Of a stretch of DNA of 64,000 nucleotides, positions 34,657 through 45,883 are shown one piece after another; the first letter of the stretch is position 1, and every line of letters starts with the position of its first letter. Below the pieces are notes generated by a model that did not search any database, had not been told where the DNA came from, and was given only the letters and a program-made list of their open reading frames with translations. The stretch comes from Erodium maritimum. Lineage: Eukaryota; Streptophyta; Magnoliopsida; Geraniales; Geraniaceae. The position numbers were made by a program, and so were the translations under genes. The stretch spans positions 35,981,825 through 36,045,824 of the forward strand of contig OY997591.1 in the NCBI GenBank assembly GCA_963921825.1, in the 5' to 3' direction.

Positions 34657-36149
34657 TGTTGGGTCTCGAGGTAGGGTTGGAGATGAACCAACTCGCAGCG
34701 GAAAATCAATGAAAACCAAGAGACGATTAAACCATGAAACAACTAACAAAGAATGGATTCACAAGAGAAAAATTCAGCACTATTTCTTACCAAAACAAGA
34801 ACACCGGTTAACGAATGATTGGCTTGAGTCTCCAAGACGCCTACGTATCCACATGGGAATCAAAGCCACGTAGTTCTTCTCTTTGAGGACTCAAGAACAC
34901 AAACATGGAGGTGGGAGCTTGCCAAAACCGAAATGGCCATGGAAGAGGGAGAGAAAATGTGTTTCCTATTCTTGTCTTGTGTTTGTTATGTTGAAAAAAG
35001 ATGACTTAAACATAACAAACCCCATACTTGTCCAACTAAAGGCATGGGACAAGCATGGTGACAAGTAAAGTGTAAATAGGACAAAGTATGGCGAGACAAG
35101 ATTGGGTTAACATTATCCGACGCGATCAATCCCAAGACTCCAATCCTTGTCTCGATCCGTAAAGTCCTATTCACTTACGGGCACATGACCCAAAACCCAG
35201 TTTTGGTCATGTCCCGAGACAACTCCCTTTTGTCCATTCTCCATAAATGTGTCAATGAGTTTCATCCTCCGGTGTGACCCTTAGGTTTATGCATGTCAAT
35301 AGATCAACGTAAAATCCAATTTTACTTGATCGTATTTAAGTGGAAACTAACGAGACTTTAGTATTGCCTGACACTACATAACGAATCGACCCTGTCGATT
35401 CTAACCTTTCCGTCATCCCTGTCATTATCCTTTTATCTCCGATATCCTGATTGAGATAAGGCATAGAGTCGTCATCCTTATTATTCTCAATCACTGTTCC
35501 TTGATATGTGAGATGACTGAAGATATGATACCCAGTATCATGTGCATGGCCATACTATTCTTTCAGTCACTCTCGACCAAGCGGCCGAGAACCGATATCT
35601 TTCCCATACCTCAGTATGAGGGATAAATCCCTTAGCCGCCTTTCGTGTCACTCATGTAGCCCGTCCCCAAGCCAATCCTGGCCGTTATGGAAGCCCTGTT
35701 ACGGACAACGTTAGGCTCAGGTCAAACTCAGTTGTTGACTACATAGCGATCACAAAGACTCCTTGGTCTAAGGATACATGACAAGCTACGACACTGAATA
35801 TGTTCATGACTTAATCTATGGCACATATTCAGGGCGGGTCGTCCAATATCATGTCCCACATGATATCTATGATCAGACTCCGGAATCCCATTCCAATGAC
35901 TAACAGAACGTAAGCCATAAAGAGCCATCTTTCATACTAGTCGCTTCTAGTGAAGCTTTGTTGACTAGGGACCCATCGAGTGTGTTCTATCTCGATCTAT
36001 GGTTCTATTCGCATGGTGGGCATAGATCAGAGCACACATCGATATATTACTCCAACACATAAGTAATATAAAGCCGCTCTAATTTTATTGCTAACGATGA
36101 TATGTACATTTGGACATTTAGGATTGAACTACGAGCACTAATACTAACA
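34657..36149 (-). repeat. Copia LTR C (5' LTR of array)
   Basis: 1,493 bp with the same 183-bp deletion as LTR B. Its right edge TACTAACA is followed by CTTGCCA and then by the LINE-A 3' UTR copy. CTTGCC also occurs inside the copia just after the other LTRs (TCCCACTTGCCC), so a few internal bases may remain at this junction. Confidence 0.9.
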
Positions 36150-36156
36150 CTTGCCA

Positions 36157-37164
36157 CCATTGATTGGACTTCTCACTTCATCTCACTCATCCACTGCTCT
36201 TCCTCTCTGATCATGTTAACCTTTCCCAACTCTTGTTCAACTGGTTATGAGTTGCTGCTTGTTCATCATTGGGGTTTGGTTTTGGGTTGGGTTGTTTGGG
36301 TGAGGTTTTTAGGTCTGTGTGAGGTTAGGAGTGTTCTTGGGTTCTTTCAGAATCCTTACCTTCACTAGTTTGTGCTTCTTGAGGGTGGGTTCTCTTTCAC
36401 ATTCTCTCTCTTTTCCTTCTTGTTCTGTGTGAGGGTAGTTCTTCATAAATTATGAGTGTTTTTTTTCTTTTCTTTCGGGTTTGCTTATTAACCTTGCATG
36501 AACTTCACTTTTGGCCTCATCTACACATCAATTCATTTCAGCCTTAGACATTTAAACCTCAGTTACATCACCAACAACCTCACAAGCACAATCTGCATAA
36601 CTTGAAACACAAGGAATACTTTTGACCAGCCTTTTTTGCTCCAAAATAGTTCAGAACCCCACCACATCATTGCTTGGAACAAAAGTAACAGAATTAAATG
36701 GACAACAAAGAACTAATGCCAAGAAATTACTGATAAATTGCTTACAAGGGACACTCATCAACAGCTAGAGAAAACACAACTCTTGAATTTCAAGGGGATC
36801 ACTGACTACCAATAATTCAACTCCTCAGGTATATCAAATCTACCTCACAAAACTAAAAGAGGCTCACTAATCCGGGATCACTACCATCCAATCTGCAAGA
36901 GCATTACCAAAGTTGCAAAGGGAAAAAAGAAAATACAAGGCCTCATTGTACTGTGTTTTTTTTTTTGGAGGTTGTTCTGGTTTGTTTCATTTGCAGATTC
37001 TTAGATTTTAAATATCACATTTCATAGGAAACTTATATCATGGGTTTGTGCGTTTTATGTTCCCATCCTCTACATTTGAACACAATATGTAACTAGATTG
37101 TTGAATGTATCTTTTCTACCTCAGAAGAGGATAATTTAAAAAAAATCGCTAATAAAAAAAATTA
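36157..37164 (+). other. LINE-A 3' UTR, duplicated copy
   Basis: No coding content. It ends in the same AATAAAAAAA tail as 19187. It lacks the rest of LINE-A on its left, where the copia LTR C sits, so it is present only because of the duplication. Confidence 0.85.
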
Positions 37165-37198
37165 AGCATAAGAGACAAAGTTTGGGTCTTTTTTTTTT

Positions 37199-38056
37199 AT
37201 CAGCAAAAGCATATGTAGATTAAACCCTCTTATGAGTGGTAAGATGATACATGGAGGAGTTAGGACAAATGTTAAAACCTTATACAACAACTAAAACAGG
37301 TTTACCTGAGAACAACAGTAAACGGCCACACAATAACCAACCAATCAGTTTGAAATCAACCCAAGAGTACTTGATGTAGGAAACTTGAGATCCACAAAAA
37401 CGCAGCTGTAACCAAATTGATCAGGATTTGAGACTGTAGTGGTGATCGAACTTAGATCTAGATGATCTCAACTTCCCTATTGCGTGTAGAAACTAAGGGC
37501 AGCAAGACACATGAAATCAATTTCATAGGTCTTGAACTTGGCTTGAACTGATGTTGAGAGTAATAAATTGAGGCAGCAGTAGAAGCATTATCCTTTGGAA
37601 ACTCCAACCAAAACCCCAACCAGGTGATGATCTATTTTTGACTAATGTTTGCAGCAGCAAGGAAGAGCAGCAGCACACAGGAAACCAGAAGGAAATTAAG
37701 GTAGATTGAGGCAACAGAGGTAGCTTGATCCTCAAGGAACCCAAAACCACTTGTTTGGGACAAAATAGGCCTCTGCAGCTTAGATAGAGCACCATAGAAG
37801 CTCAGCTAGGGACCTGTAGAAGACAAACAAGCAAGGAGGAGGCCAAAACTAAAAAAGAAAACACTAAATCCTAGAAGGGAGCCTACCCTCACACAAAAAA
37901 CACAAACAACAAACAGGAGGGAGGAGGAGAGAAATAACTACCCACACACAAGAAAAGCAAGGGAGGGGAGAGGAAGAAAGGGAACAAAGGCCTTACCAAA
38001 CTCACCAACACTCACCCAAACCATCCCAAACCCTCCCCAGGACCCCCAATGACAAG
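37199..38056 (-). other. LINE-B long copy 3' UTR
   Basis: Non-coding, nearly identical to 19224-20081. It carries the TTTTGCTGAT-A(n) type 3' end. Confidence 0.7.
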
Positions 38057-38985
38057 TCAGATACCCAAACTCAGAAGAGGGGCCAGATTTGGAAGGGCTC
38101 TTATCTTAGTAATGCAGCAGGTTTTTGGAGCTGCTCTCCAACTTTGGAAAGAAAAGAAGGAACCAGGAGATTGATGTCTGGCCCACTCCAAACTATAAAA
38201 TTGATGTAGCACTTTGTTGAAGATGTCTTCTGTAGAAAGAACCTCGCCTTTGAAGTATGCTGAATTTCTGGCCAACCATATCTGCCAAGCACTGATTTGG
38301 ATAACTTTGAGCCAAGTTTTTTTGAATTTGGAGGGGATAACGGAGACCCAACTTGCCATAAAATCTTTCATTGAACCTAATATTGCCCAACATGCCCCCA
38401 CCAATTCAACACCAGACTCCACACAAGCCAAGCCTTTGGACAATGTAAAAGAGCATGATCTGTATCTTCAAAATCCCAATTACACACATGGCAGGTTTGT
38501 TGATCCAACAATAAAGGCATCCCTCTTTTCTCTAAGAAACACTTTGAGGGTATTGAATCAAGGCATGCTAACCAACATAAAGTTGTGATCTTAGGAGGTA
38601 TTAACACAGACCAGAGCTATTTAGACCATGATAGAGTAATTGTTGTACTATTTCCAAAATGCTGGAGCTTTGAGTATAATTTATTGACTGTGAAACCTTT
38701 TGCATCCCAAACCCAACAAAGCTTATCTTCTAAATCAGACATGTGTACATTTGACAAGATATTAGCCAAAATGGCCCATTCATCCTGAGCCCTGCCCCTA
38801 GGAGTTGATCTGAGTCTTAGGTCCCAACCATCCTCAACTTTTGCTTCTGAAACCAGCATTCTTTTTTATCTAGCCTTGAGGTAGAGCCTAGGGAAGAGAT
38901 ATTTAAAAGCCACTTCCCCCCACAAATTATCTTCCCATAAGAGAATTCTGTCTCCTGATTCCATATTTCAACTTAAACCTGATGC
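38057..38985 (-). pseudogene. LINE-B long copy, zf-RVT domain
   Basis: Frames 38859-38617, 38607-38377 and 38443-38057 together hold the same domain as copy 1 (DKLCWVWDAKGFTVN, CHVCNWDFEDTDHALLHCPKAW). A TAG near 38614 replaces Tyr of copy 1 and splits the first two. The Cys/His set is complete. The tail frame ISAWQIWLARNSAYFKGE ends ORF2. Confidence 0.86.
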
Positions 38986-40057
38986 CTAAAATAATTCAGC
39001 AAAGTAATGATCTGAATTAAGATCTAAAATGTGTTTCATAAAGCCAGCAGCACCCACTTCTGGAAAATTTCCAAGATCCCATTCATGGGCATTCCACCCA
39101 TATTTTCCACAAATAACCAATTTCCAAAGGGAGTTTCTTTCTAATGCAAACCTCCACCACCATTTAGCCAATAATGCTGCATTCATCAAAGCAAGATCTC
39201 TTATGCCTAGACCTCCTTCAGACTTGGGCTTGCAGACTTGTTTCCAGCTAACTTTGCATAAGGCCTTTGCTAAAGATTTACCATGCCACAAGAACCTTGT
39301 TTGCCAACTAATCATATATTTGATCACAGCTTTGGGGGCTTTTAAAACAGAGAAAAATATAGAGGCAAGGCTCCTAAGGTACTTTTGAGTAGGGATATTC
39401 TTCCCCAAAAGAGAGTAGTTTTGCTTGCCGAAGTCCCAGGGCAACCTTAAATTTTTATATGATTGGGTCCCAAGTTGCTACCTGTTTAGAATTGGCTCCC
39501 AGAGGGAAACCAAGGTAGATTATAGGAAGGGCACCTTCTTCACAAGGTAGAATCTGCATTATTTCCTATCTTTCTTCCTCTGACAGATTCAAAGGTAAGA
39601 CTAAAGATTTTTCATAATTCACTTTAAGGCCAGATGCTAGGTGGAACATTGACAAGGCATCTTTTAGACTAAGAGCATTCTGTATGGAGGCTTGAACAAA
39701 AAATATTGAATAATCTGCAAATTGTAGATGGGAAATGCTTGGACCTTGAGCTTGTAAATGTATCCCTTGAAATGAATTGTGCTGCAGCCCAGCCTTCATT
39801 ATCTGGTTTGGACCCTCAACTACTAGAACAAATAATAATGGAGAGAGTGCACATCCTTGTCTTAGCCCCCTGCTCATGTTGAAATCAGGACTGGGAGAGC
39901 CATTAATCAAGACTGAAACACTTGCTTTGAAGTAAGAAATCATCCATAATCTCCATACTATACCAAAGCCCATCTTAGTCAACATATTGAGGATGTAATA
40001 CCAGCTAACTTTGTCAAAAGCCTTCTCAAAATCAGCTTTGAATATGATTGCCTTGAT
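38986..40057 (-). pseudogene. LINE-B long copy, RT palm and thumb
   Basis: RT continues here after the TAG at 40055-40057. Motif A is FKADFEKAFDKVSW. It is followed by LRQGCALSPLLF and by motif C, which reads FADY (39710-39721) instead of FADD, so the second catalytic Asp is lost. Then come ASGLKVNYEKS, a frameshift near 39560-39450, and RFLWHGKSLAKALCKVSWKQVC, EGGLGIRDLALMN and LLAKWWWRFA (39444-38986). Confidence 0.88.
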
Positions 40058-40668
40058 CTATGCTTTTTTGATATAATGAATTGTCTCTGAAGCTACTAGA
40101 ATGCCATCAATGATTTGCCTTCCTTTGATAAACCCAGTTTGCTCATCCCCTACTAAAGTACTTACAACCACACTTAGCCTGAGAGAAAATAATTTGGAGA
40201 GGATCTTATAAGGACCACCCATGAGACTGATTGGCCTAAACTCATCAAAAGTAATTGGAGATTTATTTTTTGGAATGAGGGTTATAAATGAAGAATTCAA
40301 ACCCTTGCCAAGTTGACCTGTTTGATAGAAATATGTGAGGAATAACATGAGGTCTTCCTTAATAATGTGCCAATAGCCCTGAAAGAACTTGAGAGTGAAA
40401 CCATATGGCCCTGTAGCTTTATCTCCACTACAAGCCATTATAGCTTGGAGAACTTCATCTTCTGTGAAAGGCCTTTCAAACCAAATACTTTGTTCTGGAG
40501 TAAGAGTGGAGAAGGGCAGATCACTGGGGTCAACATTGTCTGAGGCTTCTACAGTAAATCTCTTTAGAAAATGATCAGAGGCTGCTTGTTTTATTTCAGA
40601 GGGATCAGCAAGAAAAGTATCATCAACTAGAATTTGAGACACTTTAGATAGAGTCCCATTGTAATTAG
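40058..40668 (-). pseudogene. LINE-B long copy, RT N-terminal part
   Basis: This 194-codon frame holds EDEVLQAIMACSGDKATGP, LKFFQGYWHIIKEDL, LNSSFITLIPK, EFRPISLMGGPYKILSK and TGFIKGRQIIDG, all standard in L1 RT. It ends in a TAG after HYIKKA and is separated from the endonuclease by a frameshift near 40670-40690. Confidence 0.9.
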
Positions 40669-41440
40669 CTACTTTATGGAAGTACTTTGATCCTCTATCA
40701 CCATCATTCTTCTAGCTTTTTGGCTCCATAGCTTGGTGAGCAACTTGTATTTTTGAATTAATTCAGCTTTTATTGCACCTCTGTTGTTGCATTCAGAAGG
40801 GGAGAGGGGTCTTGATTCCATAGTTGTATCCAAAAGATCTAAGGATTTGGTCAGCAGAGATATTTGAATGTCTAAATTCCCAAAGACTTTTGAATTCCAA
40901 AGTTTGAGATCAGCCCTTAGTAATTTAAATTTCATCCATATAGCATAACAAGGGGCACCTGAAACCTTATATGATTTCCAACACTTCTCTACCATAGGGA
41001 TAAATCTCTTATCTTCAAACCAGACATTTAGGAATCTGAATGGCCTAGGCCCCCAATCAACCACCTTGTCAGATAGAGTCACTGGTCTGTGATCTGAAAT
41101 GCTCCTTGGGATACAAGCTTGTGCCACTGAATTGTGTACAGTTAAGAAGCTCATAGATACCAAGAATCTATCAATTCTTGAGGCTTGGGAACCAGCTCCA
41201 AACCAGGTATATTTTTCCTCAGATATTGGTAGATTAATCAGACTGAGACTGTTGATAAGATGATGAAGGTTTGCCATATCTAATCTTGACCCTTGTTTTG
41301 AGGACCTTTCTTCAGTTTCAAGAATTTCATTGAAATCACCTCCCAGGACTAGTAGTGTCTCAGATGGAATATGAGATAGAAGGTTCTGTAGCTCTAACCA
41401 GAGGTTCCTCCTCAGCCTTTTAGAATTTGGACCATAGACA
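40669..41440 (-). pseudogene. LINE-B endonuclease, C-terminal part
   Basis: Second part of the endonuclease after the solo LTR. It has LLVLGGDFNEI, KYTWFGAGSQASRIDRFLVS and SISDHRPV (catalytic His), then the connector WGPRPFRFLNVWF shared with LINE-A. It starts at YGPNSKRLRR next to the LTR. Upstream residues of that open frame are LTR-derived and not part of the gene. Removing the solo LTR plus one AGACA joins this in frame with 43129-43456. Confidence 0.9.
41436..41440. repeat. Target duplication of solo copia LTR (AGACA)
   Basis: AGACA directly before TGTTGGG. The second copy is at 43129-43133 directly after GACTAACA. Five bases is usual for copia. Confidence 0.93.
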
Positions 41441-43128
41441 TGTTGGGTCTCGAGGTAGGGTTGGAGATGAACCAACTCGCAGCGGAAAATCAATGAAAAC
41501 CAAGAGACGATTAAACCATGAAACAACTAACAAAGAATGGATTCACAAGAGAAAAATTCAGCACTATTTCTTACCAAAACAAGAACACCGGTTAACGAAT
41601 GATTGGCTTGAGTCTCCAAGACGCCTACGTATCCACATGGGAATCAAAGCCACGTAGTTCTTCTCTTTGAGGACTCAAGAACACAAACATGGAGGTGGGA
41701 GCTTGCCAAAACCGAAATGGCCATGGAAGAGGGAGAGAAAATGTGTTTCCTATTCTTGTCTTGTGTTTGTTATGTTGAAAAAAGATGACTTAAACATAAC
41801 AAACCCCATACTTGTCCAACTAAAGGCATGGGACAAGCATGGTGACAAGTAAAGTGTAAATAGGACAAAGTATGGCGAGACAAGATTGGGTTAGGTGGTG
41901 AATCACCAACACCTTAATCCTTGTCTTGCTTACTTAGTACTAATTAATCAAGACTTGATTAATTAGTTCCATGGGCCTTGGTTGCATGGGCCTTTCATGG
42001 GCCTCTTGGAACATGGCCCGTGACCATTTCCAACGAGGTCCCGTGATTCGCTCATCGCCTCCATGCCTTCCATACCGGAAATGTCCAACATTATCCGACG
42101 CGATCAATCCCAAGACTCCAAGCCTTGTCTCGATCCGTAAAGTCCTATTCACTTACGGGCACATGACCCAAAACCCAGTTTTGGTCATGTCCCGAGACAA
42201 CTCCCTTTTGGCCATTCTCCATAAATGTGTCAATGAGTTTCATCCTCCGGTGTGACCCTTAGGTTTATGCATGTCAATAGATCAACGTAAAATCCCATTT
42301 TACTTGATCCTATTTAAGTGGCAACTAACGAGACTTTAGTATTGCCTGACACTACATAACGAATCGACCATGTCGATTCTAACCTTTCCGTCGTCCCTGT
42401 CATTATCCTTTTTATCTCCGATATCCTGATTGAGATAAGGCATAGAGTCGTCATCCTTATTATTCTCAATCACCGTTCCTTGATATGTGAGATGAGTGAA
42501 GATATGATACCCAGTATCATGTGCATGGCCATGCTATTCTTCCAGTCACTCTCGATCAAGTGGCCGAGAACCGATATCTTTCCCATACCTTAGTATGAGG
42601 GATAAATACCTTAGCCGTCTTTCGTGTCACTCATGTAGCCCGTCCCCAAGCCAATCATGGCCGTTATGGAAGCCCTGTTACGGACAACGTTAGGCTCAGG
42701 TCAAACTCAGTTGTTGACTACATAGCGATCACAAAGACTCCTTGGTCTAAGGATACATGACAAGCTACAACACTGAATATGTTCATGACTTAATCTATGG
42801 CACATATTCAGGGCGGGTCGTCCAATATCATGTCCCACATGATATCTATGATCAGACTCCGGAATCCCATTCTAATGACTAACAGAACGTAAGCCATAAA
42901 GAGCCATCTTTCATACTAGTCGCTTCTAGTGAAGCTTTGTTGACTAGGGACCCATCGAGTGTGATCTATCTCGATCTATGGTTCTATTCGCATGGTGGGC
43001 ATAGATCAGAGCACACATCGATATATTACTCCAACACATAAGTAATATAAAGCCGCTTTAATTTTATTGCTAACGATGATATATACATTTGGACATTTAG
43101 GATTGAACTACGGGCACTAAGACTAACA
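41441..43128 (-). repeat. Solo copia LTR in LINE-B endonuclease
   Basis: 1,688 bp, TGTTGGG to CTAACA, same family as LTRs A to E and with the full palindrome region. A complete LTR with matching target duplications and no internal region is the product of recombination between the two LTRs of one insertion. Confidence 0.95.
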
Positions 43129-43456
43129 AGACATTCACCACACAATACTCTTTGTTATTGCCAAGATTTTTCCCAAACCAAATCAAAGCCCCTTCTATTT
43201 GTTGTATATTACTCATAGAGAATTCTTTGGATTTCCAAAGAGTGATGATGCCCCTGGAATTGCCAATAGACTCCAAAGCAGAAATGTCCCATCCCCAACC
43301 CAGCCCACATTGTGTAAGAAAATTTGAGGGGACTGAGTCCAATTTTGACTCTTGAAGCAAGATGAACTGAGGACTTTCCTTGTACACCAAGTTACTCAAA
43401 CTTCTCCTCTTTTGCTTAGAGGAGATGCCTCTCACATTCCATGAGAGGAACTTCAT
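43129..43456 (-). pseudogene. LINE-B endonuclease, N-terminal part
   Basis: Starts at 43456 with MKFLSWNVRG, matching the LINE-A start. It continues with FILLQESKLD (catalytic Glu) and GLGWGWD, and ends at EYCVVNV beside the solo LTR. No stop occurs in this part. It begins four bases below the end of ORF1, giving the same tight ORF1/ORF2 spacing as LINE-A. Confidence 0.9.
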
Positions 43457-43460
43457 AGGA

Positions 43461-44231
43461 TTAGAAAGAAGAGATATTGATGAGCTGGTTGCTCACCAAA
43501 GGATCAGAGCTAGGTGCTAAGTCTTCACCTTCCTCTGCAGAATCTCCCTTTGAGGCTTCAAACTGGTTTTCTAATCTATCTAAAGTGCTCAACTGTTGTA
43601 GAATAATTTCTTCAGCAACCTTGTCCTTCAAGCCAATTTTCTTTCCAAAGGACCAAGCTCTCTTGACTCCTGAAAGAGCCTGCAGATCCTGATGCTCAGG
43701 GATTAGCAAAGATGGGTCTTTAAGTTTGGATCTGGTGATGCATCCATGAGCTTGATTGTGCTTAATACTTTTCTGTTTCTTTTTTGTAGTAACCTTAGAC
43801 TTTGGACTTTCAAAAAGGTCTCCCTTGGATAAACACATAAAATTAGCTACCTCCTTGACTTGTTTTTGCTGCAGCTAAGCTTCAGAATAGGAGTTTCAAT
43901 GGGGGGAAGTTTGAAAAATAATTCTACTCTCAATATCTTCAACATTTGGAGAGAGATGATTAGCTGTAAGAGGGGACAAGTGACCAACATCCCTATCTAC
44001 CATATGCTTTGCAGAAGCATTTAATGCAATAGGCAAATCTTGGGCCACTCCCTTCATTAAATGGGATTCTGACCTTGTACTATCAAGGAGTATAATATTA
44101 CTAACTGACTGCTTCAAGGAATCATCCATTAGAATAGTTATTCCCACACCTTCTAAACCCTCATCGGGTTGTGGTTGAACTGTGGAGGAGGGATCCAACT
44201 GAGAATTTTTTAACTCCTCATTGGACTGCAA
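43461..44231 (-). pseudogene. LINE-B ORF1 C-terminal part
   Basis: Two frames, 44231-43896 and 43838-43461. The second has a basic stretch KSKVTTKKKQKS, GCITRSKLKD, then the conserved tail AWSFGKKIGLKD and EEIILQQLSTLD, shared with LINE-A at 1772-2305. A stop near 43875 and a frame change separate them. No catalytic motifs; likely nucleic-acid binding by its charge. Confidence 0.72.
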
Positions 44232-44783
44232 CTAAACTAAGGATAATGCCTGATCATTACTGAACTGAGTTTGCACAGTGTTGGTATCAACTATTATTGT
44301 AGTAATTTCAGGACTCAAAACAAGAGTAGCTTCTTTGGAGATGAGCAAAGGTGTAGGAGATGAGATGATTAAGACTTGGCTGGCTAGAGAGTGAGGACTT
44401 GAAGCTTCCTCAAAGCTGTCTTTAATAACCTGGCCTTCCAAAGAGAGAGAGCGACCAAGAACAAGTTGGTCCTCCTGAGAAGCAGAGGCTTTAACTCCTT
44501 CTGCACCTACTTCACAGGCATGTCCTTCATGGAGTTGAAGAACATTCTCACCGACAACATTCTCTTCAATAACTCCTCTGTCAACTACTAGGGCAGAATC
44601 AAGCTCAGTAGCAATCTCAACAACATTCTCATTGTTAACAATATCCTCAATAACTCCTCTTCCAACTACCAAATCTACATCAGCACTTAACTCTGCTGTC
44701 TTCTGAAGCTCAGGGTGTTGAGGAGATAAAGAAATAGGACTTTCAGAACTTTGTTCATGAGTTGTAGTAATATGATCTCCCAG
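44232..44783 (-). pseudogene. LINE-B ORF1 linker
   Basis: Low-complexity, acid- and Val-rich frame of 146 codons with internal repeats: VVGRGVIEDIV and VVDRGVIEENVV. A TAA at 44784 separates it from the DUF4283-like block. No known domain. Confidence 0.6.
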
Positions 44784-45620
44784 TTATGAGGAGGAGGAAA
44801 TGTAATTTTCAATGCTAGTTGGCGTTGTGATTGGAGGAAATAAATCAATATCTACAGCAGTTATCCAAAATCTATAAGAATCTTTTCCCAATGTTAAATG
44901 AACTTCTTCAGAAACTGGACTCAAATCCAAGGAGTGTATCAAAACATAAGCCACATCTATTAACACTCCTGCCTCAGAATTAGGATGTGTAAAAACAAGA
45001 GATCCATGTCCTGCTATTGCTGCTTGGATAGTCTCTTTGCACCAGCCTTGGTAAGGTATGCCCTGGATTGAGAACCACCTAAACCGACCTCCTTTTGAAA
45101 TCAAATGGCTGTGTTCAGGAAGAATTGAGAACCACTGTTGAAGCCAAGGAGCATCTTCCTTTAGAATTTCCACTCCAAACTGATCATCTGGGCACTGAAC
45201 CAGAGTCATTCTATTGCCTAGATATTTCAACTGAACTTGAAAAACTCCTTGAGAGGCCATTTCTCTCATAATAGCTTCAACACTCAGATTGAGATGGATG
45301 ACAACTAAAGTTGAATGCTCAATAAGTTTAGCTTGAGAAGTTACAACTGATCCACGATTAATGAAGTCTTCATAAGTAAAATTCTTTTTAACCTCAGTTC
45401 TATCTTCCAAATCAAACTTGTTCTGAACTCCTTTGGCCCTCTCCAAGGTATTGTCCCAAGCTTTTGTAACAAAAAGCTTGTGTTTTTGAATTATGTAGCC
45501 ATTGAACCTTGAGATTGCTTCTTCTAAGCTGTTTTGATTAAGGAAATACACAAAGCCATACCATTTTCCGTTGATATTTGGGCCCTGAGCTACAAGGGCT
45601 TTCTTAAAACCAGGGAAGTT
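44784..45620 (-). pseudogene. LINE-B ORF1, RRM end and DUF4283-like region
   Basis: The 255-codon frame from 45551 starts inside the RRM (YFLNQNSLEEAI, then IIQKHKLFVTKAW as last strand). The DUF4283-like block follows: YLGNRMTLVQC, PWLQQWFSIL, FRWFSIQGIPYQGWC and HPNSEAGVLIDVAYVLI. This part is uninterrupted and better preserved than in LINE-A, where a stop follows GIPY. The RNP1-like KWYGFVYF lies just upstream, up to about 45575. Confidence 0.84.
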
Positions 45621-45883
45621 TTCAAATAAATTCTGAAGCCAACTGGGGGAGGAGTTGGGAGGGATATTGTAGATGAAGGCTGAGAAAGGTCTTGCAAGTA
45701 CAGCTAGGGATCCACTCTTTTTCTTTTGTAGTTAGCATGTCTTCCACTTGGAGTTGAAGCCAGGTGATAATAATAATCGGATTGGGCAATCCTTTTCTTC
45801 TGAACAATCCTATCCTTCAAGTAAACCTTTCTAAAGCTTTGTGATGATGATTAGAGGACTGTCTCTTGATCCTGTGTTCTAGT
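45621..45883 (-). pseudogene. LINE-B ORF1, region before and into RRM
   Basis: Across frames I read HHHKALERF, YLKDRIVQKKR (compare YLRERMDG in LINE-A) and the RRM start FIYNIPPNSSPSWLQNLF. Small frameshifts break it. It ends at 45883 against copia LTR D. The rest of ORF1 lies beyond the nest at 60875-61181. Confidence 0.72.

Larger units (their letters stand above)
21322..36149 (-). mobile_element. Ty1/copia tandem array, three LTRs and two internal regions
   Basis: On the minus strand the order is LTR C (34657-36149), internal 2 (29574-34656), LTR B (28081-29573), internal 1 (22998-28080), LTR A (21322-22997). Internal 1 and 2 are both 5,083 bp and I spotted only about 14 differences. LTR B and C are both 1,493 bp and share a 183-bp deletion; LTR A is 1,676 bp. 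The outer flanks (GGAAC before A, CTTGC after C) do not match, so there is no target duplication. This is the expected product of unequal recombination between copia copies. Confidence 0.92.
36157..39271. repeat. Segmental direct repeat, right copy
   Basis: Second copy of 18179-21296. It carries the LINE-A 3' UTR and tail (to about 37164), the 15-base LINE-B target duplication (37175-37189) and the LINE-B 3' part. Beyond 39271 the LINE-B sequence continues, while the left copy changes to unrelated bases and copia. Confidence 0.92.
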
